The notes beneath the pieces were generated by a model. It was not told the origin of the DNA. It did not search any database and saw nothing but the letters and a program-made list of their open reading frames with translations. This document shows, in pieces, positions 51,665-61,584 of a DNA stretch of 64,000 bases. How positions within the stretch are numbered: the stretch's first letter is position 1; every line of letters starts with the position of its first letter. A program made the position numbers and the translations under genes. This DNA is from an uncultured Eubacteriales bacterium (GTDB lineage: Bacteria; Bacillota; Clostridia; Christensenellales; Aristaeellaceae): the NCBI GenBank assembly GCA_902765305.1, contig CACWZI010000021.1:1-64000 (forward strand), given 5' to 3'.

Positions 51665-52531
51665 TCACTCGGTAGTCCTGGCGAGATAGACGTCGTACTT
51701 GCTCCAGATATCCTCCATCTGCTCGAAGTATTGGGAAACCTCGTGGCGGCGGCGCTGTCCCAGGGCGACGATCAGCGCGTTGATCAGCGACAGCGGCGCG
51801 GCGAAGGAATCCACGAAGGAGGACATGTCGCTCTTGGCCATCAGGCAGGTATCCGCCGTGGCGTGCAGCGGCGACAGCGGGCCGTCAGTGATGGCGATCA
51901 GCGAAGCGCCTCTGGAACGGGCGAACTCCATCGCCTCGATGGAGCGCGCCGTATACCGTGGAAAAGAAATGCCGATCAACAGATCCCCCTCACCGATTCT
52001 GGAGAGCTGCTCAAATACGTCGCTGATGCCCGAGGTCACCACTGTGACGTCCGGGAATATAAACCGCAGGTAATGGGCAAAGAATTCCGCGATCGGCGCA
52101 GAGGCCCGCAGGCCGAGCACATAGATGCTGCGCGCGGAGATGATCTTTTCGATGGCATCCTCGAAGGTATTGATATCCATCTCGTCCAGCGTCGAACGAA
52201 TGTTCTGGATATCAGCCTTCAGCACCTTGTTCAACACCTGGGCATGGTCCATATCCGAGGTCATCTCAAAGCGCTGAGAGGCGGTCAGCCGATGGCGAAT
52301 CAGCTCCTGAAGCGCCTTTTGAAGGTGGGGATATCCGCTGTAGCCCAGGGCAGAGGCGAAGCGCACCACGGTGGATTCGGAAACCCCCACGTATTCACCC
52401 AGCTTGGAAGCGGTCATGAAGACGACCTTATCGTAGTGGGTCACAATGCATTCAGCGATGCGCCGGTGGCTTTTTGAAAGTTTTTTTCCGCTGTGATTCA
52501 ATCTTTGTATCAGTTCCTGTGCGTTGTCCAT
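51665..52531 (-). CDS. MurR/RpiR family transcriptional regulator
   Basis: DNA-binding regulator of 288 residues. N-terminal helix-turn-helix domain (KLSKSHRRIAECIVTHYDKV, TASKLGEYVGVSESTVVRFA) and a C-terminal SIS sugar-phosphate-binding domain (about 115-250; ISARSIYVLGLRASAPIAEF, LLIGISFPRYTARSIEAMEF). It probably senses a phosphosugar, but no sugar transport or catabolic gene is adjacent; the partner in the operon is a flavoprotein. ATG 52531 follows AAGGGATG. It has a near-consensus sigma-A promoter. Confidence 0.9.
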   Translation of the reverse strand: MDNAQELIQRLNHSGKKLSKSHRRIAECIVTHYDKVVFMTASKLGEYVGVSESTVVRFASALGYSGYPHLQKALQELIRHRLTASQRFEMTSDMDHAQVLNKVLKADIQNIRSTLDEMDINTFEDAIEKIISARSIYVLGLRASAPIAEFFAHYLRFIFPDVTVVTSGISDVFEQLSRIGEGDLLIGISFPRYTARSIEAMEFARSRGASLIAITDGPLSPLHATADTCLMAKSDMSSFVDSFAAPLSLINALIVALGQRRRHEVSQYFEQMEDIWSKYDVYLARTTE

Positions 52532-52577
52532 AGGTGTATCATCCCTTCGAGAGCGTAAAAATGTATTATCTATTGCA

Positions 52578-52606
52578 ATTATACCGCATCTTGCCCATTT
52601 ATGCAA
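52578..52606 (-). promoter_or_regulatory. Sigma-A promoter of the rpiR-type regulator
   Basis: Minus strand: TTGCAT (52606-52601), 17-base spacer, TATAAT (52583-52578). Confidence 0.82.
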
Positions 52607-52809
52607 GGGAAATAAGCAAATAAATGCATTTATTCACATTGATCGATTCATTTTTTGCCGTCATGGCCTGGTTTGCCAGCAGTCGGCCTTCATGCAATAG
52701 ACTACCGATTCAATTGCAAAACAGAGCCGCGCCTTCTTGTATCGGGCGGGGTATGAATGCCGCCGGAGATTCATATATTGCTGCATGAAGTGTTGTGGGA
52801 GGTGGAGGC

Positions 52810-53820
52810 GTGATTCATTTCAAGGTCATCCGGGCTTCGAGACTGCTGTTGGCTTTGACCATCCTGCTGTTGGCTGCGGTACTCGTTTTCATAGGTGTGC
52901 GATTGCTGGCGCAGCGCGATAAGGTTCCGGTCAACGGTACCGCAAGCCTGGTTGAAGCGAACGGGGTTGACGAGGCAAAGGCTGCACAGGCCTTTGCCTC
53001 GTCTGGCAATTCCGACGCGGCAGCGACATCGCGGGACGAACGCATTGAAATAGAGGTCATCAGCCAGGCTGATGCCGTCGACCGTGCACCTCGCGTGCTG
53101 ATCTATCATACCCATACCCATGAAGCCTATGAGCAGACCGCGAGCGACCCCTATGAAGCTGTGGAGGTATGGCGGACCACGGACAACGCGCACAGCGTGG
53201 TCAAAGTGGGAAAAGAATTGGCCGCCCACCTGAGGCGGTACGGCTTCGACGTGGTCCACGACACGACAGATCATGAAGCGCACCAGCTCTCGACGGCCTA
53301 TACCCGGTCTCTGGCCACGCTGATGGCCTATAAGGAGCGCTTCGATCTCTACATTGACCTGCACAGGGATGCCTATGTCGATGGCGACCCCATCACCGTT
53401 ACACCTTCCGGCGGTGAGGAAATGGCGCCTGTCATGCTGCTGATCGGCAACGGCAACGGCTTTGACGTCAAGCCCTGGTATGCTCAAAACCTCAGCTTCG
53501 CCAGGGCACTGGAATCGCGCATCAACAGGGAGGCGCCTGGACTCTGCAAGCCGGTGCTGGTCAAGGATGGCCGCTATAACCAAAACATCGGCGTGTTTTC
53601 GATCCTCGTGGAGGTGGGGCACAATCGCAATACGCTGGCCCAGGCCTGCAACTCGGTCTCGCCCCTGGCAAAGGCGATCTACGCATTGATGGTCGCATCG
53701 CCGGACCCTGAACTGACGCGGATAAAGACTGTATGGGAGGCGCAACACCCATTCATCTCTGACAGACCGGATGATAAAACGGATGAAAACACAGCAGTGA
53801 CGGATGCAACACGCCAATAG
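52810..53820 (+). CDS. spoIIP: Stage II sporulation protein P (SpoIIP)
   Basis: Membrane-anchored peptidoglycan hydrolase (amidase and endopeptidase) that, with SpoIID and SpoIIM, drives engulfment of the forespore. 336 residues: N-terminal membrane helix (LLLALTILLLAAVLVFIGV), a short variable region, then the catalytic domain with VLIYHTHTHEAYEQT (metal His), HSVVKVGKELAAHLRRYGFD, IDLHRDAYVDG and ILVEVGHNRNT. GTG 52810 follows GGGAGGT. CATATATT at 52772-52779 could be a sigma-E -10 box but the -35 is poor. Located just before spo0A. Confidence 0.93.
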   Translation: MIHFKVIRASRLLLALTILLLAAVLVFIGVRLLAQRDKVPVNGTASLVEANGVDEAKAAQAFASSGNSDAAATSRDERIEIEVISQADAVDRAPRVLIYHTHTHEAYEQTASDPYEAVEVWRTTDNAHSVVKVGKELAAHLRRYGFDVVHDTTDHEAHQLSTAYTRSLATLMAYKERFDLYIDLHRDAYVDGDPITVTPSGGEEMAPVMLLIGNGNGFDVKPWYAQNLSFARALESRINREAPGLCKPVLVKDGRYNQNIGVFSILVEVGHNRNTLAQACNSVSPLAKAIYALMVASPDPELTRIKTVWEAQHPFISDRPDDKTDENTAVTDATRQ

Positions 53821-53889
53821 ATGAAATAATTATATGGGTATCCTTCCAATTGTTTACACGAAAATAAACGACCATTGGACCTATTTGTA

Positions 53890-53918
53890 TTGACACTGCG
53901 CCTCACGGTTATTATCAT
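53890..53918 (+). promoter_or_regulatory. Sigma-A promoter of spo0A
   Basis: Perfect TTGACA (53890-53895), 17-base spacer, TATCAT (53913-53918). Confidence 0.78.
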
Positions 53919-53977
53919 TACAGATAGCCAAACAACATGTCAACGGTCAATTGGACGTATGCAAAGGATGACAAAAG

Positions 53978-54730
53978 ATGAAGAAATGCCGTTTGTACAT
54001 TGCAGATATAGATGTGCAATTCATTGCTGGGATACGCCGCGCGGTCTCGCGATGTCAGGGAATTGAAATCGTCGGCAGCAGCGGAAATGGACGAACGGCG
54101 TTGAGGGATTGCCTGCGGCTGAAACCGGATGTGGTCATATCGGATATTCCGCTGCCTGAATTGGACGGCATTTCCCTCTTGCACGAATTCCAACGCCTCA
54201 GTCAGGCGCCGGCGGTGATCGTCTGTACACACTTCTATTCCGACGCCAGCATGCAATGTGCCTGCCGATATGGCGCATCCTTTTTCCTGTGCAAGCCCAT
54301 AGAGATGGCCACGTTGCCCGAATTGATCCAGGAATGCGGCCGAAGCAGCCGCCAATCCGTGAAAGAGGTTGAGAGAAACGATCGCCAAAGCGAGGCGGAA
54401 CGCCTGCGCGGCGCGACCGTTCACAAGCTTTTGAAGGATTGGGGCATGCCCGTGCGGCTGGACGGCGCGGCCTACTTCATCGAAGCGGCCGTTCACTGCC
54501 ACGGCGACGCGCTCTTGCTGAAGAACCTGTCAAAAGGGCTATACGCACAGCTGGCCCGGAGGATGGATACCACCGCTTCGAGGATCGAGCGCTCCATGCG
54601 CAGCGCGATTGCGATCGCCTACGATCGGGGTACGCTGGGCCAATGCTTTGACCATCGCCCCTCCAACCGCGAATTTATTGAATATCTGATGAATGCCGTG
54701 GATCAAACGGCGCATTCCCATGCCCTGTAG
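53978..54730 (+). CDS. spo0A: Sporulation response regulator Spo0A
   Basis: Master regulator of entry into sporulation. 250 residues: receiver domain (1-120) with phospho-acceptor D56 in VVISDIPLPELDG and the conserved Lys in FFLCKP; a linker; and the Spo0A-specific effector domain (about 140-235) with TVHKLLKDWGMPVRLDG, LSKGLYAQLARRMDTTASRI and ERSMRSAIAIAYDRG, matching the DNA-recognition helix region of Bacillus Spo0A. Oddity: the acidic pair near residue 10 reads ADID, so the second Mg-binding Asp appears to be Ile 11, with Asp at 12. Own promoter; spoIIP rather than spoIVB precedes it. Confidence 0.9.
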   Translation: MKKCRLYIADIDVQFIAGIRRAVSRCQGIEIVGSSGNGRTALRDCLRLKPDVVISDIPLPELDGISLLHEFQRLSQAPAVIVCTHFYSDASMQCACRYGASFFLCKPIEMATLPELIQECGRSSRQSVKEVERNDRQSEAERLRGATVHKLLKDWGMPVRLDGAAYFIEAAVHCHGDALLLKNLSKGLYAQLARRMDTTASRIERSMRSAIAIAYDRGTLGQCFDHRPSNREFIEYLMNAVDQTAHSHAL

Positions 54731-54794
54731 GCAACCCTCGCGCCTATGTCTGCCGCTTTGGGCGCATTTCTTTAAACAAAAGTGTCAATATGTA

Positions 54795-54823
54795 TGGCCA
54801 CTTCGTCAAATATGTGTTATAAT
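54795..54823 (+). promoter_or_regulatory. Probable promoter of glgB
   Basis: TGGCCA (54795-54800), 17-base spacer, perfect TATAAT (54818-54823). The -35 box is weak. Confidence 0.5.
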
Positions 54824-54864
54824 CCCCATAGAGATACGCTATACTGGCGGAGGTGCAGACTGAT

Positions 54865-56880
54865 ATGAAGGCCAACAGACCGACCCAATACAGGATCATG
54901 TCCATCGATCCCTGGCTTCAGCCATATTATAACGACATCGCCCTGAGGATGGAACGACACGCCAATACGCGCAAATCGCTTCTGGGCGACGAGACCGACC
55001 TTACGACCTTTGCCAACGGTTATCTGTACTATGGCTTCAATCGAACCGATACCGGGTGGGTTTATCGAGAGTGGGCGCCCGGGGCGGACGCGCTGCACCT
55101 GATCGGTGATTTCAACGATTGGAACCGGGAATCCCACCCGTTGACCCGGCTGCCGGACGGCACCTGGGAGATCGAGCTCGACGGGGCGGACGCCCTGAAG
55201 CACGGCCAGCTGGTGAAGGTGCAGGTTACGAAGGACGGCAAGCATGCCGACCACATTCCCGCCTACATCCGTCGCGTGGTCCAGAATTCGGAGCACCTCT
55301 TCAACGGGCAAATCTGGTCCCCTGCCCGTCCCTTCCAATGGACCGACGGCGGCTATGGGAAGCGCAAGATCGCCCCGCCCTACATCTACGAGGCGCACAT
55401 CGGCATGGCACAGGAGAAGGAGGGCGTGGGCAGCTATCGTGAATTCGCCGACTTCAACCTGGAATATATCCGCAGCCTCGGCTACAATACCGTCCAGCTC
55501 ATGGCGATACAGGAGCACCCATACTATGCCTCCTTCGGCTACCAGGTGACCAACTTCTTCGCGGCCTCGTCCTGGTACGGCGATCCGGAGGACCTGAAAT
55601 ACCTGATCAACAAGGCCCATGAGATGGGCATGTACGTGCTGCTGGACGTGGTTCACTCCCACGCCTCCGCCAATGCCGACGAGGGCCTCAACGGCCTGGA
55701 CGGCACGGACGACCAATATTTCCTGTCGGGAGAAAGGGGCTGGCACCCCGCCTGGAAGACCCGCCTGTTCGATTACGGCAAGCACGAGGTGCTGCACTTT
55801 CTGCTGTCCAATTTGAAGTTCTGGCTGGAGGAATACCACTTCGACGGCTTCCGCTTCGACGGCGTCACGTCGATGATCTACCAGGATCATGGCCTCGGCG
55901 CCAGCTTTACCGACTATTCCCAGTATTTCGGGCTGAACACCAATGTGGACGCGCTGACCTACCTGCAGCTTGCCAACGAGCTGGTGCACGCGGTCAATCC
56001 CTTCGCGCTGACCGTCTGCGAGGAGATGAGCGGCATGCCGGGCATGTGCATCCCCATACGAAGCGGCGGCATCGGCTTCGACTACCGCCTGTCCATGGGC
56101 GTGCCGGACTTCTGGATCAGGCTGTTCAAGGAGTATTCCGACGATCAGTGGGATATGTTCAAAATGTGGTACGAGCTGACCACGCGCCGCCCCCAGGAGA
56201 AAAACATCGGCTATTGCGAATCCCACGACCAGGCACTGGTGGGCGACAAGACGCTGATCTTCCGCATGGCAGACGCGGAGATGTACACCGGCATGACCAA
56301 GTCCTATCACTCCATCACCATCGACCGTGCCATTGCCCTTCACAAGTTGATCCGATTCATCACCCTTGCGCTGGGCAGCGACGGCTACCTCAACTTCATG
56401 GGCAACGAGTTCGGGCACCCGGAATGGATCGACTTCCCCCGGGAGGGCAACGGCTGGAGCTATAAGTATGCCCGTCGCCAGTGGTCGCTGGTGCAGAACG
56501 AAACGCTGAAGTATGCCTGGCTGGCCAATTTCGACCGGGCCATGCTGAAATTCAGCCGGAAGTACCGCGTGCTGAACAAGACAGACACCGTGAACCTCTG
56601 GATCGACCAGCCAGGAAAGATCATCGCCTTCTCAAAGGGCGAGCTGGTTTATGTATTCAACTTCCATCCCACCCATTCCCCCACCGACTTCTTCCTTCCG
56701 GTCCACTCCGTGGGCGAGGGCAAGTATAAGGTGATCTTCTCCACCGACGACATCGACTTTGGGGGCATGGACCGCACCAGCAAGGACTATGTGTACTCTA
56801 CGAGGTTCGAAGAAGGGCGCGGCCTGGGATTCGAGATCTACATCCCCTGTCGCACAGCCATCGTGTTCAAGCGGCTGTGA
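54865..56880 (+). CDS. glgB: 1,4-alpha-glucan branching enzyme (GH13, eukaryote-like subtype)
   Basis: Makes alpha-1,6 branches in glycogen. 671 residues: CBM48-like domain (about 50-150: YYGFNRTDTGWVYREWAPGA, DALHLIGDFNDWNRES) followed by a GH13 barrel with LLDVVHSHAS, the nucleophile Asp in DGFRFDGVTSM, the acid/base Glu in TVCEEMSGMPG, and CESHDQALVGDKT, then an all-beta C-terminal domain. The length and motifs fit the eukaryotic-type (GH13_8) branching enzymes rather than the long bacterial GlgB. ATG 54865 follows GGAGGTG. No other glycogen gene lies nearby. Confidence 0.9.
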   Translation: MKANRPTQYRIMSIDPWLQPYYNDIALRMERHANTRKSLLGDETDLTTFANGYLYYGFNRTDTGWVYREWAPGADALHLIGDFNDWNRESHPLTRLPDGTWEIELDGADALKHGQLVKVQVTKDGKHADHIPAYIRRVVQNSEHLFNGQIWSPARPFQWTDGGYGKRKIAPPYIYEAHIGMAQEKEGVGSYREFADFNLEYIRSLGYNTVQLMAIQEHPYYASFGYQVTNFFAASSWYGDPEDLKYLINKAHEMGMYVLLDVVHSHASANADEGLNGLDGTDDQYFLSGERGWHPAWKTRLFDYGKHEVLHFLLSNLKFWLEEYHFDGFRFDGVTSMIYQDHGLGASFTDYSQYFGLNTNVDALTYLQLANELVHAVNPFALTVCEEMSGMPGMCIPIRSGGIGFDYRLSMGVPDFWIRLFKEYSDDQWDMFKMWYELTTRRPQEKNIGYCESHDQALVGDKTLIFRMADAEMYTGMTKSYHSITIDRAIALHKLIRFITLALGSDGYLNFMGNEFGHPEWIDFPREGNGWSYKYARRQWSLVQNETLKYAWLANFDRAMLKFSRKYRVLNKTDTVNLWIDQPGKIIAFSKGELVYVFNFHPTHSPTDFFLPVHSVGEGKYKVIFSTDDIDFGGMDRTSKDYVYSTRFEEGRGLGFEIYIPCRTAIVFKRL

Positions 56881-56896
56881 GTACCCCCGTGTAATG

Positions 56897-56934
56897 CAGT
56901 GGGCTGCGTTCTGTAAGCAGAACGCAGCCCACTG
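56897..56934. terminator. Bidirectional terminator between glgB and gpmI
   Basis: Perfect 17-base stem (56897-56913 with 56918-56934) with TAAG loop between converging genes. Confidence 0.88.
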
Positions 56935-56953
56935 TGTTGAAAGCATGCCACTA

Positions 56954-58513
56954 TCAGTGCACGATCAGGCTTTCGCCGGTCATTTCTGCGGGTTTTTCAA
57001 TGCCCATCAGGTCCAGCATGGTCGGGCACAGGTCGCACAGCTTGCCGCCGTGCTTGCGCAGCTCGTGCTTGGGGTGGTCGGGATCGATGACGATCACCGG
57101 CACCGGGTTGGTGGTGTGCGCGGTGAACGGGCCGCCGTGCACGGGGTCGATCATCATGTCGCAGTTGCCGTGGTCGGCGGTGATGACCACCTTGCCGCCC
57201 TGGGCGACCAGCGCGTCCACGATCTTCCCAACGCATTCGTCCACGGTGCGCACGGCCTTCTTCGCCGCCTCCATGACGCCGGTATGGCCGACCATGTCGC
57301 AGTTGGCGAAGTTCAGTATGATGACGTCGTACTTCTTCTCGGCGATGCACTTGAGCACCGCGTCGGTGACCTCATAGGCGCTCATCTCGGGCTTGAGGTC
57401 GAAGGTGGGCACCTCCTCGGCGGAGGGGCTGGGCACCAGTATGCGGTCCTCGCCGTCGAAGACGCGCTCCTCGCCGCCGTTGAAGAAGAAGGTGACGTGG
57501 GCGTACTTCTGGGTCTCGGCGATCCTGAGCTGCTTCTTGCCCAGCTTGGAAAGGTATTCGCCCATGGTCATGTGCAGGCTCTCCGGCGGGTAGGCAATCA
57601 GCACGTTGGGCATGGTCGCGTCATACTGGGTCATGCACACGTAGGTCAGCGGGAAGAAGCCGTGCCTGCGCTCGAAGCCCTTGAAGTCGGGATCGACGTA
57701 GGCGCGGGTGATCTCGCGGGCCCTGTCGGGGCGGAAATTGAAAAAGATCACGGAGTCGTTGGCCTTGACGGTGCCCTCGGGATCGATGACGGTGGGCAGC
57801 ATGAACTCGTCGGTCAGGTGCTTGCCCGTCTCGTCCACCACCTTGTAGGAATCCAGTATGGCCTGCACGGGATCGCCTGCACGGATGCCCTCGGCGCAAA
57901 CCATGGCGTTGTAGGCCTTCTCCACGCGCTCCCAGGCGAAATCGCGGTCCATGGCGTACAGGCGACCCATGACAGTGGCCACCTTGCCTACGCCGATCTC
58001 CTTCATCTTCTCAACCAGGTTCTTCACATACTCCCAGCCGGAATCCGGCGGCACGTCGCGGCCATCCAGCAGGCAGTGCACGTAGACCTTCTCCAAGCCG
58101 TGACGCTTCGCCATTTCGATGATGCCATAGAGGTGCTCGGTGTGGGAGTGGACGCCGCCGGGAGAGACCAGGCCGATCAGGTGAAGGGCCGTGCCGTTCT
58201 TCTTGCAGTTCTCCATGGCGGCCAGCATGGCCTTGTTTTCAAAAAACACGCCGTCCTTGATGTCCTTGGTGATCTTTACCAGCATCTGGTAGACCACGCG
58301 GCCTGCGCCGATGTTGGTGTGCCCCACCTCGGAATTGCCCATCTGGCCGTCCGGCAGGCCCACGTCCAGGCCGGAGGCGCCGATGGTGGTGGCACAGTAC
58401 TTTTCCCTCAATCCCTCCAGCACCGGGATGCCGGCGGCGACGATGGCGTTGGATTTGGGATCGTTTTCGCCGATCCCAAATCCGTCCATGATAATAAGCG
58501 CGGTCGTGCTCAT
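56954..58513 (-). CDS. gpmI: Cofactor-independent phosphoglycerate mutase
   Basis: Glycolytic enzyme interconverting 3- and 2-phosphoglycerate using manganese. 519 residues of the alkaline-phosphatase-like fold: LIIMDGFGIGE (metal Asp 10), catalytic Ser 61 in PDGQMGNSEVGHTNIGAGR, VHCLLDGRDVPP, NFRPDRAREI, and the C-terminal metal residues in FANCDMVGHTG and ITADHGNCD. Last gene of the minus-strand pgk-tpiA-gpmI operon; the ATG overlaps the tpiA stop by one base. Confidence 0.97.
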   Translation of the reverse strand: MSTTALIIMDGFGIGENDPKSNAIVAAGIPVLEGLREKYCATTIGASGLDVGLPDGQMGNSEVGHTNIGAGRVVYQMLVKITKDIKDGVFFENKAMLAAMENCKKNGTALHLIGLVSPGGVHSHTEHLYGIIEMAKRHGLEKVYVHCLLDGRDVPPDSGWEYVKNLVEKMKEIGVGKVATVMGRLYAMDRDFAWERVEKAYNAMVCAEGIRAGDPVQAILDSYKVVDETGKHLTDEFMLPTVIDPEGTVKANDSVIFFNFRPDRAREITRAYVDPDFKGFERRHGFFPLTYVCMTQYDATMPNVLIAYPPESLHMTMGEYLSKLGKKQLRIAETQKYAHVTFFFNGGEERVFDGEDRILVPSPSAEEVPTFDLKPEMSAYEVTDAVLKCIAEKKYDVIILNFANCDMVGHTGVMEAAKKAVRTVDECVGKIVDALVAQGGKVVITADHGNCDMMIDPVHGGPFTAHTTNPVPVIVIDPDHPKHELRKHGGKLCDLCPTMLDLMGIEKPAEMTGESLIVH

Positions 58514-59238
58514 CAGAAGTTCACCACCTGCGCGAAGTCCTCAGCCTTCAGGCTCGCGCCGCCGATGAGGCCGCCGTCGATCTCGGGCTGTGCCATCAGG
58601 CCTTTGACATTGGAGCCCTTCATGCTGCCGCCGTACTGGATGCGGATCTTCGCCGCGGCTTCCTCGTTGCGGATGACGCCGATGGTCTCGTTGGCCTGCT
58701 CGTCGGTGGCGGTCAGGCCGGTGCCGATGGCCCAAACGGGCTCATAGGCGATCACGACGTTATCCAGTTCCTCGGCGGTCAGGCCGTGCAGCGCCATCTG
58801 GGTCTGGTACATGACGATCATGTCGGTGTATCCCGCTTCACGCTCGTCCTTCATCTCGCCCACGCAAACGATGGCCTTCAGGCCGGCCTTCACGGCGGCG
58901 ACGGTGCGCAGGTTGACGGTCTTGTCGGTCTCGCCGAAGTACTGGCGGCGCTCGGAATGGCCGATGATGACGTACTCGCAGCCGGCAGCCTTCAGCATGT
59001 CGGCGCTCAGCTCACCGGTGTAGGCGCCGGAGGCCTTGAAGTGGACGTTCTGGGCGCCCAGCTTGATGTTGGTGCCCTCGATCACGGGCTTGACGGCGGC
59101 AAAGTTCACGGCGGGAGTGCAGACGACCACATCACACTTGGCGTCCTTGACCAGCGGGATCAGGTCCCTGACCAGCTGGGCGGCCTCTTCCGGGGTCTTG
59201 TTCATCTTCCAGTTACCGGCGATAATGGGTTTGCGCAT
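58513..59238 (-). CDS. tpiA: Triosephosphate isomerase
   Basis: Interconverts dihydroxyacetone phosphate and glyceraldehyde-3-phosphate. 241 residues with catalytic Lys 11 (AGNWKMN), His in IIGHSERRQYFGE and Glu in AYEPVWAIGTG, and the phosphate loop GGSMKGSNVKGL. GAGGAGGAGAT precedes the ATG. Middle gene of the pgk-tpiA-gpmI operon; a 130-base gap with a repetitive inverted structure separates it from pgk. Confidence 0.97.
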   Translation of the reverse strand: MRKPIIAGNWKMNKTPEEAAQLVRDLIPLVKDAKCDVVVCTPAVNFAAVKPVIEGTNIKLGAQNVHFKASGAYTGELSADMLKAAGCEYVIIGHSERRQYFGETDKTVNLRTVAAVKAGLKAIVCVGEMKDEREAGYTDMIVMYQTQMALHGLTAEELDNVVIAYEPVWAIGTGLTATDEQANETIGVIRNEEAAAKIRIQYGGSMKGSNVKGLMAQPEIDGGLIGGASLKAEDFAQVVNF

Positions 59239-59257
59239 GGGAATCTCCTCCTCGATA

Positions 59258-59334
59258 TAGTGGTTAGTGGCTAGTGGCTAGTGTTTAGTTGATTTGCTAT
59301 TCACTAACCACTAATCACTAAACACTAACCACTT
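59258..59334. repeat. Heptamer-repeat palindrome between pgk and tpiA
   Basis: Left arm (59258-59290): successive 7-base units TAGTGGT, TAGTGGC, TAGTGGC, TAGTGTT. Right arm (59301-59334): CACTAAC, CACTAAT, CACTAAA, CACTAAC. The arms are complementary and can pair in more than one register around a ten-base spacer. Confidence 0.85.
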
Positions 59335-59371
59335 CTGGTTGTAGGTAATATTATCTGAAAAATACTCCTGA

Positions 59372-60562
<1,191 letters not shown>

Positions 60563-60595
60563 AGCGGTTCACTCCTTAATCATATTGATGAACTT

Positions 60596-60604
60596 ATTCT
60601 AACA
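60596..60604 (-). promoter_or_regulatory. Possible extended -10 promoter of pgk
   Basis: Minus strand TGT-TAGAAT, about 35 bases before the start codon; no good -35 box 17 bases upstream. Confidence 0.4.
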
Positions 60605-60719
60605 CATCAGCGCAAAAAAATAAAGGGTATTTCACGATTTGGCCTCTATAAAATTTGCGTTGATTGTGTCAATTCGGCGCAAAAACCGCGGATTGCGCGG
60701 ATTACTCTTAACGATGATA

Positions 60720-60728
60720 TGGTATACT
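60720..60728 (+). promoter_or_regulatory. Possible extended -10 promoter of the ecf operon
   Basis: TGG-TATACT, 22 bases before the ecfA1 start; the -35 region is weak. Confidence 0.4.
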
Positions 60729-60750
60729 GTCCCAAATTGGAGGCTTGTCC

Positions 60751-61584
60751 ATGAAAAATACGATCATCGAAGCGCGGGACGTATGCTTTAAATACGAAGG
60801 CGCGTCCACGCTGGCCGTGGACCACGTCACCCTTGACGTCGCCGAGGGCGAGTTCCTGGCGATACTGGGCCGCAACGGCAGTGGGAAATCCACCTTTGCC
60901 AAGCTGTTGAACGCCCTGCAGCTGCCCACCGGGGGCAGCGTGAAGGTCAACGGCATCACGCCCGCCAACGAAGACGATTGCTACGAGGTCAGGAAATCCT
61001 GTGGCATGGTCTTCCAGAATCCGGACAACCAGATCGTTACCACCATTGTGGAGGAGGACTGCGCCTTCGGCCTTGAAAACCTGGGCACGCCGCCTCAGGA
61101 GATCCGCTCCCGCGTAGACGAAGCGCTTCACAGCGTGGGCATGTCGGAATTTGCGCAGGCCTCCCCCTCCATGCTCTCCGGCGGGCAAAAGCAGCGGGTG
61201 GCCGTGGCCGGGGTACTGGCCATGCGCCCGAGGATCATCGTGTTCGACGAATCCACCGCCATGCTGGACCCCATCGGCAGGCGGGACGTGTTCGCGCTGG
61301 CCCGCCGGCTGAATGTGGAAGAGGGCATCACAATCGTATGGATCACCCACTTCATGGAGGAGGCAGCCATGGCGGACCGACTGGTCGTCATGGACGGCGG
61401 GCGAATCGCCCTGGAAGGAGAACCAAGGTCGGTTTTTGCACAAACAGACCGTGTTCTCAAACTCGGGCTGGACGTGCCGGAGATAATGAAGCTGGCACAT
61501 ATGCTTCGGGAAAGGGGCGTTGCCCTGCCCGACGACATCATGACGGTCAATGAAATGGCGGTGGCGCTATGCCAATTGAAGTAA
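60751..61584 (+). CDS. ecfA1: ECF transporter ATPase EcfA1
   Basis: One of two ATPases energising group II energy-coupling-factor vitamin transporters. 277 residues: Walker A GRNGSGKSTFAKLLNALQLP, Q-loop FQNPDNQIV, ABC signature LSGGQKQRVAVAGVLAMRP, Walker B IIVFDESTAMLDPIGR (Ser in place of the usual Pro, typical of EcfA1), and the switch His in WITHFMEEA. ATG 60751 follows GGAGG. Overlaps ecfA2 by 16 bases. The substrate is set by S components encoded elsewhere. Confidence 0.95.
   Translation: MKNTIIEARDVCFKYEGASTLAVDHVTLDVAEGEFLAILGRNGSGKSTFAKLLNALQLPTGGSVKVNGITPANEDDCYEVRKSCGMVFQNPDNQIVTTIVEEDCAFGLENLGTPPQEIRSRVDEALHSVGMSEFAQASPSMLSGGQKQRVAVAGVLAMRPRIIVFDESTAMLDPIGRRDVFALARRLNVEEGITIVWITHFMEEAAMADRLVVMDGGRIALEGEPRSVFAQTDRVLKLGLDVPEIMKLAHMLRERGVALPDDIMTVNEMAVALCQLK

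Noticed and set aside
52751..52779. Sigma-E promoter of spoIIP
   Set aside because: The -10-like CATATATT is present, but no convincing -35 box at the right distance.
56759..58747. Plus-strand open frame of 662 codons opposite gpmI
   Set aside because: Antisense of gpmI; repetitive Val/His/Gly composition.
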